From Candidatus Blautia stercorigallinarum (GTDB lineage Bacteria; Bacillota; Clostridia; Lachnospirales; Lachnospiraceae), in contig DXIQ01000106.1 in NCBI GenBank assembly GCA_019112785.1, positions 1 through 63,693 of the forward strand: 63,693 bases of DNA. The letters run 5' to 3'. Made by a program: the position numbers and the translations under genes. The notes below the pieces were generated by a model. It ran no database searches. It was given only the letters and a program-made list of their open reading frames with translations, and was not told the DNA's origin. Of this stretch, positions 8,464 through 17,391 are shown piece by piece (within the stretch, counting starts at the first letter, position 1; the number at the start of each line of letters is the position of its first letter).

Positions 8464-10249
8464 TTATCATATCCCCTTTTAAAATCCCATCATCAACTTC
8501 TGTAGTATAGGGAAGCTGTATTTCCACAGTAACTCCTCCAAATTCATTTCTGAGATAATACAGGCCGTAATCTTTACCATAGAGAAGCTCGATCCTCTTA
8601 TTCACGTTTCTTACTCCATATCCAAAGGATTCATCATATTCTGAAAGCTGCTGGTTCATAGCGTCGATCTGTGCCTGGGTCATTCCACTCCCGGTATCTG
8701 CCAGAGTGATCAGCACATGGTCCCCTTCCCTTACTGCTTTCAGAAAAATACTGCCCTTCTTTCCTTCTTTTACCTTAATCCCATGATAAATAGAATTTTC
8801 CACCAAAGGCTGGAGGGTCAGTTTCGGGATCATAGTTTCTTTACAGTTTTCTTCGATCTGGATCTCACTTCCGATTATATTATCATACCGCATATTCTGA
8901 ATGATCAGATAGTTTTTCATATGTTCGATCTCCAGCTCCAGAGGGATCACATCATGTCCCTTGCTCAGACAGATCCTGTAGTATTTTGCCAAAGCCATGA
9001 CAAGGGTGGAAATTTCCTTGTTTCCATCTGCCATAGCCTGCCAGTGGATACACTCCAGAGTATTATAAAGAAAATGAGGCTGTATCTGGGACTGGAGAGA
9101 ATTAAACCGGATCTGTTCTATCTGATGCTGCTCCATTTTCACCTGATCCATAAGCACCAGGATTTTCTCCATCATAGAGTTAAAACCCGTTGCCAGTTTC
9201 TGGAAATCCTCTCCCATACTCTCTACGTTTAACCGGGTATCCAGGGACCCGGCTGCTACCTGGTCCATTTTCTGTACAGTCTGATCCAAAGGCCGGTATA
9301 CCCGGCGTATGATAAGCTTCACTATAAAAAAACTCAGCAAAACCATAAAAAAGAGTATGACTGTCATGATAATAATGGTACGAATACTGGGCGCATACAG
9401 CTCCAGGCTGGCAATACTGCTTACAATATAATAATTCCAGCCGGATACTTTCTGATAAATATAAAGTCTCCCTTTCCAGGAAAATTCCCCGCTATCCCCT
9501 TTGAGAAGATCTTCGTAAGATGCCCTTTCACCTATTTTTTCCTTATTGTGATCTGCTACAATAGTCCCGTCTGTCTGTATGACTGAAGTCCGGCTTCCTG
9601 TTTCCGGATTGTTTTCCAGAATCTGTTCCAGGATCGGATTTGTAAAATTCATACACAGCAGACCGCGTTCCATCATGATCACATTCAAATCATAAATGGG
9701 GAAATAGACGCTGAGGGTATAACGGCTGCCTTTATAATATCGGTTGGAAAAACCTATACGTATGGTACTATTCTGAACAGTCTGACACTGTTGATAATCC
9801 TGGGCGTAGACCTGTTGAAAATCACTGGAAACAAGAGCCTCCGTTCCCTTATAAAGGTAGTCATCCATCTGGTAGCTTACTATCCCGATAAAATTCAGAT
9901 CCGGATACATATTCTGACAGCTGGTCATAGTATTCACTGCATTATTGGCATATCCGGTATAGGACGGATCTCTCTTGCTGGTACAGTGGAGATAATTCTG
10001 CACCGTATCATCCATTACTATAGCCACTGCCAGAGCTTTATACTGTTCCAGAGAAGTCACGTAGTTCCCTGCCATAGTATCGTTGTTAGTCTGCAGAAGC
10101 TCTATGGACTTTTCTTTCATAGACGTCACTGAGGAAATGGTGGATACCGCTAAAATAATTAAGGTCATCATAATAATAGAAGTCGTTACCAGAACCTGCA
10201 TTTTCTTATCCAGTTTCCAGTGATTGATTCGTTCTATCCACTTTTTCAT
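8456..10249 (-). CDS. Sensor histidine kinase (YesM/LytS-type)
   Basis: Membrane sensor kinase partner of the overlapping AraC-type regulator. Segment order: a short cytoplasmic start, one membrane helix (residues ~18-40), an extracellular sensing domain of ~250 residues (Cache-like), a second helix (VILFFMVLLSFFIVKLI), a HAMP region, then the His_kinase box with the phosphorylated His in QIQPHFLYNTLE, and a HATPase domain (NSIYHG, ADTGSGM, GYGVRNVNKRIELLYG). I chose the inner ATG because AGGAG lies 7 bases upstream of it; a longer frame of 13 more codons exists. These kinases usually sense sugar-loaded binding proteins or sugars outside the cell. The binding-protein gene 2 kb upstream fits that. 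Confidence 0.92.
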   Translation of the reverse strand: MKKWIERINHWKLDKKMQVLVTTSIIMMTLIILAVSTISSVTSMKEKSIELLQTNNDTMAGNYVTSLEQYKALAVAIVMDDTVQNYLHCTSKRDPSYTGYANNAVNTMTSCQNMYPDLNFIGIVSYQMDDYLYKGTEALVSSDFQQVYAQDYQQCQTVQNSTIRIGFSNRYYKGSRYTLSVYFPIYDLNVIMMERGLLCMNFTNPILEQILENNPETGSRTSVIQTDGTIVADHNKEKIGERASYEDLLKGDSGEFSWKGRLYIYQKVSGWNYYIVSSIASLELYAPSIRTIIIMTVILFFMVLLSFFIVKLIIRRVYRPLDQTVQKMDQVAAGSLDTRLNVESMGEDFQKLATGFNSMMEKILVLMDQVKMEQHQIEQIRFNSLQSQIQPHFLYNTLECIHWQAMADGNKEISTLVMALAKYYRICLSKGHDVIPLELEIEHMKNYLIIQNMRYDNIIGSEIQIEENCKETMIPKLTLQPLVENSIYHGIKVKEGKKGSIFLKAVREGDHVLITLADTGSGMTQAQIDAMNQQLSEYDESFGYGVRNVNKRIELLYGKDYGLYYLRNEFGGVTVEIQLPYTTEVDDGILKGDMINV

Positions 10250-10345
10250 TCTTTTCTCCTGATAGCTTTCGTTTTGAGTCTTTATCAATAACAGTATATC
10301 TTTATTTCAAACTTGTGTCCACTGGTTTCCTTTTGCTTGTATAGC

Positions 10346-10373
10346 AAAAAAGGGCGTATAAAACGCCCTTTTT
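10346..10373 (-). terminator. Rho-independent terminator of the CUT1 sugar ABC genes
   Basis: The stem AAAAAAGGGCGT / ACGCCCTTTTT with a 5-base loop lies 10 bases after the stop of the MalG-type permease. Its A/T flanks would let it act in both directions. Confidence 0.85.
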
Positions 10374-10382
10374 CTCTCTGGC

Positions 10383-11231
10383 TCAGCCCTTTACAGCACC
10401 GGCCGTCATACCTTTTACCAGTTTATCCTGGAAGATAATGAACATTACGATCATCGGCAACAGTGTCAGTGTCAGGACTGCCATGATCATAGGAGTATTC
10501 ATGGAATACTGTCCCTGGAATTCCCAGATAGCCAGAGGCAGCGTCCGGTTTTCGGAAGACTGGGTTAATGTATATGCGAAGGAGAACTCATTCCACATAT
10601 TTACACCATTATAGATTGCCAGTGTAGCAAGGCCGGGTTTGGAAAGAGGAAGGATCATAGAGAAGAACATCTTGATCTTTCCACAGCCATCGATTTCTGC
10701 AGACTCTTCAATCTCCCGTGGTATCTCTTTCATAAAGCTGGTAAGGATAAACACAGAAATAGGAACCGCAAATGCTATATAAGGGCCGATCAATGCCCAT
10801 ATACTATCGTAAAGTCCTGTAGCCTGAGACATCTTAAATACAGGGATCAAAGTAATATGTACAGGAATAGACATACAGGCTACGATCCCGGCATAAATAG
10901 GGCCGGCCAGTTTAAACTGGAATCTTGCCAGAGGATATGAAGCACAGGAAGCTATGAACAGCAGCAGGATCAGGGAAACTGCAAGTACGATAACACTGTT
11001 CAGAAAATATCTTCCAAATCCTCCTGTAAGGACTTCCTGATAATTGGCAAAATTAAAGCTTTCCGGCAATTCGAAAACGCCCTTTGTCAGCATTTCAAAC
11101 TTCTCTTTAAAGGAGTTCAGCACCATAAATATAAAGGGAAGAAAGGAAACTATCAGATAAAAGATCGCAAGAGCAAAGGCGATTATCCAGCAGACTATAC
11201 TTTTTGTTTTACTTTTCTTATAAGTATCCAT
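10383..11231 (-). CDS. CUT1 sugar ABC transporter permease (MalG/LacG-type)
   Basis: Inner membrane permease subunit of a carbohydrate importer. Six hydrophobic segments are visible, with the EAA-loop region EIEESAEIDGCGKIKMFFSM that docks the ATPase. The last residues are the usual GAVKG-type end. I start it at the ATG preceded by AAGGAGG at 7 bases, giving 282 residues and a 4-base gap to the upstream permease; an earlier in-frame start overlaps that gene but lacks a better site. No ATPase gene lies in this cluster, so a general MsmX-like ATPase elsewhere is presumably used. Substrate is probably a xylo-oligosaccharide, from context. Confidence 0.92.
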   Translation of the reverse strand: MDTYKKSKTKSIVCWIIAFALAIFYLIVSFLPFIFMVLNSFKEKFEMLTKGVFELPESFNFANYQEVLTGGFGRYFLNSVIVLAVSLILLLFIASCASYPLARFQFKLAGPIYAGIVACMSIPVHITLIPVFKMSQATGLYDSIWALIGPYIAFAVPISVFILTSFMKEIPREIEESAEIDGCGKIKMFFSMILPLSKPGLATLAIYNGVNMWNEFSFAYTLTQSSENRTLPLAIWEFQGQYSMNTPMIMAVLTLTLLPMIVMFIIFQDKLVKGMTAGAVKG

Positions 11232-11235
11232 ATAT

Positions 11236-12138
11236 TTACGCCTCCTTCTTTCCATTAATCAGTTTCATTGTGATCAGTGCGATCATGGAGATCAGTATGA
11301 ACATTCCACCTGCAACCGCTGAACCGTAACCCATGTTAAAGTTGCTGAAAGACTCCTTATACATATAAGTAGCCATCAATTCGGTAGATGTACCAGGACC
11401 GCCGCCGGTCATTACATAGATCAGGTCGAAATACTTCAGAGAACCTACCATAGAAAGAATGGCAGCGCTCTTCATAGACGGTACCAGAAGAGGAAGAGCA
11501 ATTCTCCAGAAATACTGTCCTCTGGTAGCCCCATCGATTCTGGCCGCTTCAAATACATCGTAAGGAATATTTGTAAATGCAGCCATAAAGTAAACCATAT
11601 AAAATGGTGTGAACTGCCAGCAGATAACTGCAATAACAGTAAGCAAGGCTGTTTTCGGATTGCCAAGAAGGTCAATATTTCCGCCCCCGAACCAGCCGGA
11701 TATGGTACTTACAATACCTCCGTTTGTAGCCAGTGCATAGGTAAACAGGAAACCAATGGCTACAGAAGACATCAGCAGAGGAATAAACCAGATAACTTTA
11801 AATACCGTAAGTTTTTTTCCTCCGAAATCCAGAAATGTTGCCAATGCAAGCCCCAGAGGAATCTGGATCACAATAGAAAGTACCATGATGATCAGATTGT
11901 TATTAAAGGCGATCCAGAAACTCTTGTCCTGAATAAGCGTGATCCAGTTTTGGATACCGATAAATTTTTTGTCTGCTGAGATTCCGTTCCACTGATAAGC
12001 ACTGGTGATAAACGTATCTACGATGGGGTAAAAAATATAGATTACCATCAGAATCGTTACCGGGGCCAGAAACAGCGCAGCCACTTTTCTCGTATTTCTC
12101 TGCCTGATCGCAAGCAAAGAAGTACTCTTTTCTTTCAT
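11236..12138 (-). CDS. CUT1 sugar ABC transporter permease (MalF/LacF-type)
   Basis: First permease of the sugar importer. It has 300 residues with six predicted membrane helices, starting at LFLAPVTILMVIYIFYPIV. The EAA loop is visible as YDVFEAARIDGATRGQYFWR, and the end is KLINGKKEA. AAGGAGGG stands 8 bases before the ATG. It forms a pair with the downstream MalG-type permease, 4 bases apart. The binding protein gene lies upstream, separated by a 207-base gap that contains a hairpin (see 12299-12320), so the permeases are probably made at a lower level than the binding protein. Confidence 0.92.
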   Translation of the reverse strand: MKEKSTSLLAIRQRNTRKVAALFLAPVTILMVIYIFYPIVDTFITSAYQWNGISADKKFIGIQNWITLIQDKSFWIAFNNNLIIMVLSIVIQIPLGLALATFLDFGGKKLTVFKVIWFIPLLMSSVAIGFLFTYALATNGGIVSTISGWFGGGNIDLLGNPKTALLTVIAVICWQFTPFYMVYFMAAFTNIPYDVFEAARIDGATRGQYFWRIALPLLVPSMKSAAILSMVGSLKYFDLIYVMTGGGPGTSTELMATYMYKESFSNFNMGYGSAVAGGMFILISMIALITMKLINGKKEA

Positions 12139-12298
12139 AACAAAATCCCTCCTTCTTATTACTTTAAGAACTTTTTTGATAGTATCATACTAACAAAAAG
12201 ATTCCGAAAACTACATAGAACAATCTTCCCAGATTCTATAATTTTCTATCCATACTGCTTCTTTTTTATAGGTTTCTTTATCTATTTTGCCAAAAATA

Positions 12299-12320
12299 AG
12301 GGCTCTGTCTCCAGAGCCCT
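12299..12320 (-). terminator. Partial terminator between binding protein and permeases
   Basis: A 9-bp perfect stem AGGGCTCTG / CAGAGCCCT with a 4-base loop lies 25 bases after the binding-protein stop, followed on the minus strand by a T-rich stretch. The permease genes are on the same strand further down, so it likely acts as a leaky terminator or an mRNA 3' stabiliser that favours the binding protein. Confidence 0.75.
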
Positions 12321-12345
12321 TTTGATTTTTCCGTCATATTGCTGC

Positions 12346-13698
12346 TTATTCGGCTTTCTGTGCGTTATACTCTTCCATAGCCTGCTGCATAGATTCCTGC
12401 GCTTCCTGAGGTGTCATAGTAAGACCGAATACCTCCTGAAGTCCGTCCAGATGCGCATTGGAAACTGCCGGCGGCAGATACTGGTCATACCACAGCTGGA
12501 TCTCAGACGCATTGTTGGCAGCCTCTACAACTTCGATTGTGATAGGATCTGTCAGTTTGTCTTCAATTCCGTTAACCGGCGGGATCTTTCCGCTTTCTAC
12601 GCCGATATCAATAACTTCATCAGACAGATGATCTTCTGCACACTCAAAAGCAGCTTCCAGTTTTTCGCCTTCACAGTTGAATACGATAAACTGGTCACCT
12701 ACTGTACCGATCATAATAGACGGGTCAGCATCCGAACCTTCGATAGCCGGGAATGGGAACCAGCCGATCTTCTGATAGAACTCTTCACTATCTGTTGCAA
12801 ATGTGCCCGTATACCAGGATCCGCAAAGCAGCATACCTGCTGTTTCCTGATACATTAACTGTTTCGCCTGTCCGTCGTCTTCACTTAAGGAGTTTACACC
12901 GTCAGGGAAGTATCCTGCTTTAACCCACTCCTGGATCTTTTCGCCGGCTTTAATGAAGCAGTCATCCGTGAAGCTTCCGGTTCCTGCTACAGCATTCTGG
13001 AATGGTTCCAGTCCGCCATATCTTGCGGCCAGATTCATGAAATACATAGAACCTGTCCATTTAGAGCTGTTCGCCAGTGCAAATGGTGTGATACCGTTTT
13101 CTTTCAAAGTATCACAGATATTTTCCAGTTCTGACAAAGTAGTAGGTTCTTCCAGCCCGTATTTGTCAAACATTTCTTTGTTATAGAAAATACCTGACAT
13201 AGATACATTCTGATAAGGAACCGCATAGATGTGATCGTTGTAAGTTGCCTGGCCGATTGCAGATTCCATCAGCTTATCTTTAATTTCAGAGTTATTAAAC
13301 AGATCATCGATAGGCTGTCCAAATCCGGAATCAATATACTCATACATAGGACCGCCGGACCAGCAAGAATACATATCCGGGCATTCACCGGAACTCATGG
13401 CAACGACCAGTTTTTCCTTATAGGAGTCATTCTGAGTCGGAACGGATGTTACGGTATAGCCGGAATCTGTCTCCTCGTTAAATTTGTTCACAGCAGCTTC
13501 GATAATATCTTTATCGGGACTTTCTGTACCGATATTCCAATACACGATCTCCTTATCTCCGCCTGAGCTGGAACCGCCTGAGCCGGAACCACTGTCACCG
13601 CTACCGCTGTCTCCACCTGAGCCGCCGCAGGCCGCCATCGATGCAGCCATCAAAACTGCCATGGAAAGCGCTGCAAGTCTTTTCATTCTTTTTTTCAT
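12346..13698 (-). CDS. Sugar ABC transporter substrate-binding lipoprotein (CUT1)
   Basis: Extracytoplasmic sugar-binding protein tethered by a lipid. The signal peptide (MKKRMKRLAAL...) ends in the lipobox MAAC, and a Gly/Ser-rich flexible linker follows. The mature part is a SBP_bac_1-type fold of ~410 residues (EIVYWNIG, FNEETDSGYTV, GILLCGSWYTG-like glycine motif). AAGGAGG lies about 8 bases before the ATG. It is the first gene of the importer set, divergent from the AraC gene at 13939. The end of the protein (TPQEAQESMQQAMEEYNA) is typical of the family. Ligand is inferred to be a plant-derived oligosaccharide because of the flanking GH43 and GH3 genes. Confidence 0.93.
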   Translation of the reverse strand: MKKRMKRLAALSMAVLMAASMAACGGSGGDSGSGDSGSGSGGSSSGGDKEIVYWNIGTESPDKDIIEAAVNKFNEETDSGYTVTSVPTQNDSYKEKLVVAMSSGECPDMYSCWSGGPMYEYIDSGFGQPIDDLFNNSEIKDKLMESAIGQATYNDHIYAVPYQNVSMSGIFYNKEMFDKYGLEEPTTLSELENICDTLKENGITPFALANSSKWTGSMYFMNLAARYGGLEPFQNAVAGTGSFTDDCFIKAGEKIQEWVKAGYFPDGVNSLSEDDGQAKQLMYQETAGMLLCGSWYTGTFATDSEEFYQKIGWFPFPAIEGSDADPSIMIGTVGDQFIVFNCEGEKLEAAFECAEDHLSDEVIDIGVESGKIPPVNGIEDKLTDPITIEVVEAANNASEIQLWYDQYLPPAVSNAHLDGLQEVFGLTMTPQEAQESMQQAMEEYNAQKAE

Positions 13699-13760
13699 AC
13701 TCTTTCCTCCTTTTCCTTATGCCCTTCGGCATGTTTAATAGTTTCAGTGATATAAGCATA

Positions 13761-13830
13761 GCATTTTATGTCTATAATGCCCATAAAATAAAATGTCCTT
13801 CTTCTATAATTTTCTTACTTTTATAGGACA
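13761..13830. promoter_or_regulatory. Possible operator region upstream of the sugar-binding protein gene
   Basis: Within the 240-base divergent region lie the near-palindrome GCATTTTATGTCTATAATGC (13761-13780) and a spaced inverted pair TGTCCT...AGGACA (13794-13830). No strong -35/-10 pair is visible. These are candidates for binding by the AraC protein encoded next door or by the YesN-like regulator. Confidence 0.35.
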
Positions 13831-13938
13831 CGATATTATAGCTTTTCCTGCTTTTATCCTTTCTCCGCTCTTTTACGATTGCTTTTTTCCCCTGATACTG
13901 CTATCCTTTCTTTATCAACATAATCTGGAGTCTGACTT

Positions 13939-14826
13939 ATGAAAAAAATCTTTTCCGGTTTTCGTGAAAATATCATCTATCCGGATTCTTCTAATTTCCG
14001 GCTGATGATACAAAGAAATTCTTATCATATTGATCCCCACTGGCATCCCTGCGTGGAGATCATCCTCCCGCTGTCGGGAGATTATCAGGTAAAGATTGAA
14101 GAAGAAACTTATCATCTGGAAAAAGGAGACATCATGTTTCTCCATTCCGGCACCATACATGCCCTTTCCGGCTCTGAGAAAGGCGCCCGCCTGATCTTTC
14201 AGTTTGATGTGGAGATCCTGTACTCTCTGAAAGAATTCCAGTCACTGCTATTCTCCTTTCCCTCCTTTCTCATCCTTCGAAGGGATTTGAAAGACCCTAC
14301 TTACACTGCAGCGGAAAGACTCCTGCTTTCGGCCATTTGGGAATCCAGGCACAAAAAGCTCCTCTGGGAAGCCAGCCTCTACGCACTGGTCCTGGAGCTT
14401 TACACCCTTCTTTTCCGTTCTTCGTCCCTGCAGATGCAGGTGTTCCCCGGAAAAGAGACAGGAGGTCTCTCCAGCCATCAGGGAAATCATCCCTATCAGG
14501 AAAAATTTCTGGCGGTGTGCCAGTATCTGAACCAGAATCTTTCCTCGGGGATCACCCTGGAAATGGCGGCATCCTACGCAGGTTTTTCCAAATTTCATTT
14601 TTCCAGGCTTTTTAAAGATTTTGTAGGAATGTCCTTCTCTCAGTATGTCACCATGCAGCGGGTCCACAAAGCAAAACTGCTGCTTTTGACCACCCAGGCC
14701 TCCATTACCGATATTGCTATGGAAGCCGGTTTCAACAGCAGCAGCACCTTTAACCGGGTATTTTATCAGTATGAAAAAATGTCTCCTACAGACTTTCGTC
14801 AGAGCCACGCTAAACTGAAAAACTGA
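13939..14826 (+). CDS. AraC family transcriptional regulator with N-terminal cupin
   Basis: Sugar-responsive regulator of 295 residues. The N-terminal half is an AraC-type cupin (HIDPHWHPCVEIILPLSG, GDIMFLHSGTIHAL). The C-terminal ~100 residues hold two helix-turn-helix motifs (ITLEMAASYAGFSKFHFSRL; ITDIAMEAGFNSSSTFNRVF), and the protein ends a few residues after the conserved PTDFR motif. The gene is divergent from the sugar-binding protein gene with a 240-base shared regulatory region, so it probably controls the importer and perhaps the xylosidases, alongside the two-component system. The ribosome binding site is weak (CTGGAG about 8 bases upstream). Confidence 0.9.
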   Translation: MKKIFSGFRENIIYPDSSNFRLMIQRNSYHIDPHWHPCVEIILPLSGDYQVKIEEETYHLEKGDIMFLHSGTIHALSGSEKGARLIFQFDVEILYSLKEFQSLLFSFPSFLILRRDLKDPTYTAAERLLLSAIWESRHKKLLWEASLYALVLELYTLLFRSSSLQMQVFPGKETGGLSSHQGNHPYQEKFLAVCQYLNQNLSSGITLEMAASYAGFSKFHFSRLFKDFVGMSFSQYVTMQRVHKAKLLLLTTQASITDIAMEAGFNSSSTFNRVFYQYEKMSPTDFRQSHAKLKN

Positions 14827-14841
14827 ATTTGCTCAAAATAA

Positions 14842-14874
14842 GCGCCTGGAACCGTTTTTCCCGGCTCCAGACGC
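14842..14874 (+). terminator. Hairpin downstream of the AraC gene
   Basis: The stem GCGCCTGGAACCG / CGGCTCCAGACGC with two G-T pairs and a T-rich loop lies 16 bases after the AraC stop and before the convergent nuclease gene. The tail is only weakly T-rich, so it may serve both converging transcripts. Confidence 0.65.
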
Positions 14875-14893
14875 CTGCTTTCAAAGGCTGGGA

Positions 14894-16501
14894 TCATCTG
14901 TCCCATTTATCACACATGGCATTAATCTGATCTGCAAACTTAGCCAGATCCTTGTTAGCTCCGCCCTCATTATGACGGATAACCGTCATTAATCTCTGAC
15001 CAGCTGCAAGTAATCTTGCATATACGCCGGCAGCTTTTCTGGTCTTCGCCTTTTCTTTTGCATGTTTCACTGCAATTCCCAGAGTTTCCTTTACCACCTC
15101 TCCGGTAAGCAGATCCACAATAGTGCCGCTGTAAGGAGCGATGGCCTGATAACCAAGTTCTTCATTCAGCCGTTTTGCAAACAGATCACAGACCTGGTCA
15201 TCCCCGTGGGTCACGAAGACTTTTTTTGGTTTTTCGTGAAAGGCTCCTGCCCAGCGCATAAGCCCTTCATTATCTGCATGACCGCTGATCCCGGGAAGCC
15301 GGACGATCTGGGCATTTACGTGGATCTCTTCTCCGAAAAGCTTGACCTCTGTTGCCCCTTCGATCAGCGCTCTTCCAAGAGTTCCCACCGCCTGATAGCC
15401 TACAAAAAGAATGGTGCATTCCTGTCTCCAGAGATTATGTTTCAGATGATGTTTGATCCGTCCTGCATCGCACATACCGCTGGCGGACAGGATCACTTTC
15501 GGTTTCTCGTTAAAGTTAATGGCCTTGGATTCGTCGCTGGTCACAGACAGCTTCAACCCGGGAAAAGCTATAGGGTTGATCCCCTGGCGGATCAGATCCA
15601 TAGCCTCCTCGTCATAGCATTCACTGTAATGTTCCTTGAAGATACTGGTTGCCTGGACCGCCAGAGGACTGTCTACGTACACTTCAAATCCCGGAAATTC
15701 CGGAAGAAGGTTATCCGCTTTGATCTTCCGCAGGAAATACAGCATTTCCTGGGTCCTGCCTACAGCAAAAGAAGGAACGATCACATTGCCTCCCCGTCGG
15801 AAAGTTCTCCTGATAATGTCAGTCAGTTCTGTTATATAATCCGGCTTTTCCCCATGGCTCCGGTCGCCGTAGGTAGATTCCATGATCACGTAGTCCCCGC
15901 TGTCCAGGTATTCCGGATCTTTAATAAGAGGCTGATCTGTATTTCCGATATCGCCTGAAAATACCAGTTTTCGCTCTTCTCCGTCTTCAGTGATCCATAT
16001 CTCTATACTTGACGAACCTAAAAGATGACCCGCATCTGTGAATCTTACCTTGATCCCTTCTGCCAGCTGAATGATCTTATGATAATCGCAGGCCGCGAAC
16101 TGCTGGATCACCCCCAGAGCATCCTCCATGGTATAAGCAGGCACAAATTCCGGCTGACCGCTCCGTCTGGCCTTCCGGTTCCTCCATTCAGCCTCGAACA
16201 TCTGAATATGGGCGCTGTCACGGAGCATAATGTCACAGAGATCACAGGTGGCTGCCGTAGCGTAGATCGGTCCCCGGAATCCCTTGGCATAAGCTAAGGG
16301 AAAATTCCCTGAATGATCGATATGGGCATGGGTCAGCACAGCAAAATCAATTTCCGAAAGAGGTACCGGTATTTCCTGATTTTCATACTGATCCGGTCCC
16401 TGTTCCATACCGCAGTCCACCAGAAACTTTTTTCCCGCCCCTTCCAGGAAATAGCAGCTTCCTGTCACTTCATGGGCGGCCCCAATAAAAGTCAGTCTCA
16501 T
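14894..16501 (-). CDS. MBL-fold beta-CASP RNA-processing nuclease
   Basis: Zinc-dependent metallo-beta-lactamase-fold nuclease of the beta-CASP type, expected to act on RNA in the cytoplasm. The metal-binding motif THAHIDHSG appears near residue 58, DAGHLLGSS supplies a further His, FSGDIGN an Asp, and the beta-CASP part carries SASGMCDAGRIKHHL and PGISGHADNEGL. At 535 residues it has the usual length of the YSH1/CPSF-like bacterial group. The last ~60 residues after GEVVKETLG are a Lys-rich helical tail. It is the third gene of a probable tadA - methyltransferase - nuclease transcript (35-base gap). Substrate RNA is unknown. Confidence 0.9.
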   Translation of the reverse strand: MRLTFIGAAHEVTGSCYFLEGAGKKFLVDCGMEQGPDQYENQEIPVPLSEIDFAVLTHAHIDHSGNFPLAYAKGFRGPIYATAATCDLCDIMLRDSAHIQMFEAEWRNRKARRSGQPEFVPAYTMEDALGVIQQFAACDYHKIIQLAEGIKVRFTDAGHLLGSSSIEIWITEDGEERKLVFSGDIGNTDQPLIKDPEYLDSGDYVIMESTYGDRSHGEKPDYITELTDIIRRTFRRGGNVIVPSFAVGRTQEMLYFLRKIKADNLLPEFPGFEVYVDSPLAVQATSIFKEHYSECYDEEAMDLIRQGINPIAFPGLKLSVTSDESKAINFNEKPKVILSASGMCDAGRIKHHLKHNLWRQECTILFVGYQAVGTLGRALIEGATEVKLFGEEIHVNAQIVRLPGISGHADNEGLMRWAGAFHEKPKKVFVTHGDDQVCDLFAKRLNEELGYQAIAPYSGTIVDLLTGEVVKETLGIAVKHAKEKAKTRKAAGVYARLLAAGQRLMTVIRHNEGGANKDLAKFADQINAMCDKWDR

Positions 16502-16536
16502 AAAAAACCCCCTTTATTATATTTATATTCTACGAT

Positions 16537-17391
16537 TCATAACATTCCTTTCAGTTCCCGGATATATTCCGGTGTAGTCCCGCAGCATCCGCCGGCGATA
16601 TCCACCCCGACGCCGATCAGACGCTTCATACTAATCGCAAATTCCCTGGCCTCCATGGAATATACAGGATTTCCCTGGTCATCGATCACCGGCATGCCGG
16701 CATTCGGCTTTACGATCAGAGGAATATCAACCGCTTTCCGAAGATTCTCTGTAACTGCCATAAGCTGATCCGGTCCTGTGGAACAGTTGATCCCTACAGC
16801 GTCCGCTCCCATATCCGCCAGGGCCTTTGCGGCGTCGTACACATTGCCCCCGAAGAAAAGACTGCCGTCTGACTCTACTGTCAGCGTACACATTACCGGC
16901 AGATCGCAGATAGAAGCCGCAGCGTCCAGAACAGCCATAGGCTCGGTCTCTCCCAGCATGGTCTCTGCCACCAGCAGGTCTGCCCCGGCCTCTTTCTGGG
17001 CTGTGATCTGCTCCTTATAAGCCTCTAAAAGCTCCTCATAAGGCACCTCCTGTTTCCCGGTAGTGGTCAGATCTCCCGCTACCAGACATCCGGTTCCTAC
17101 TGCTTTTCTGGAAATTCCGATAAGAGTTTTATTTAACTCCTCTACTTTATCCTGAAGGCCGTGATTGGCCAGACTGATCCTGTTTGCAGAAAAAGTAGGC
17201 GCGTAAACGATCTGGGAACCAGCTTCCCTGTAAGCCTTCTGCAGCTCCATGAGGGGCTGAGGATTTTCACATACCCACTGTTCTGTGCATACTCCTCTGG
17301 GCATCCCTGCCCGCATAAGATTGGAACCTGTTGCCCCGTCAAGTAATACTGTTCCCTTTTTTACCAATTCCTGAAATTCCTGTTTTGTCAT
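16537..17391 (-). CDS. Homocysteine S-methyltransferase family protein
   Basis: Stand-alone, zinc-binding homocysteine S-methyltransferase domain of 284 residues, expected to move a methyl group (from S-methylmethionine, betaine or a B12-partner) to homocysteine and form methionine. Visible motifs: LLDGATGSNL at the start, GINCSTGP for the first zinc Cys, and GGCCGTTPEYIREL for the paired zinc cysteines near the end. I start it at the ATG that overlaps the tadA stop as ATGA, with AGGA 7 bases upstream; longer starts would run far into tadA. The cobalamin and folate domains of full-length MetH are absent, so the methyl donor is open. Confidence 0.87.
   Translation of the reverse strand: MTKQEFQELVKKGTVLLDGATGSNLMRAGMPRGVCTEQWVCENPQPLMELQKAYREAGSQIVYAPTFSANRISLANHGLQDKVEELNKTLIGISRKAVGTGCLVAGDLTTTGKQEVPYEELLEAYKEQITAQKEAGADLLVAETMLGETEPMAVLDAAASICDLPVMCTLTVESDGSLFFGGNVYDAAKALADMGADAVGINCSTGPDQLMAVTENLRKAVDIPLIVKPNAGMPVIDDQGNPVYSMEAREFAISMKRLIGVGVDIAGGCCGTTPEYIRELKGML

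Noticed and set aside
16537-17391. Cobalamin-dependent methionine synthase MetH
   Set aside because: Only the homocysteine-binding domain is present (about 284 residues); folate and B12 domains are absent.
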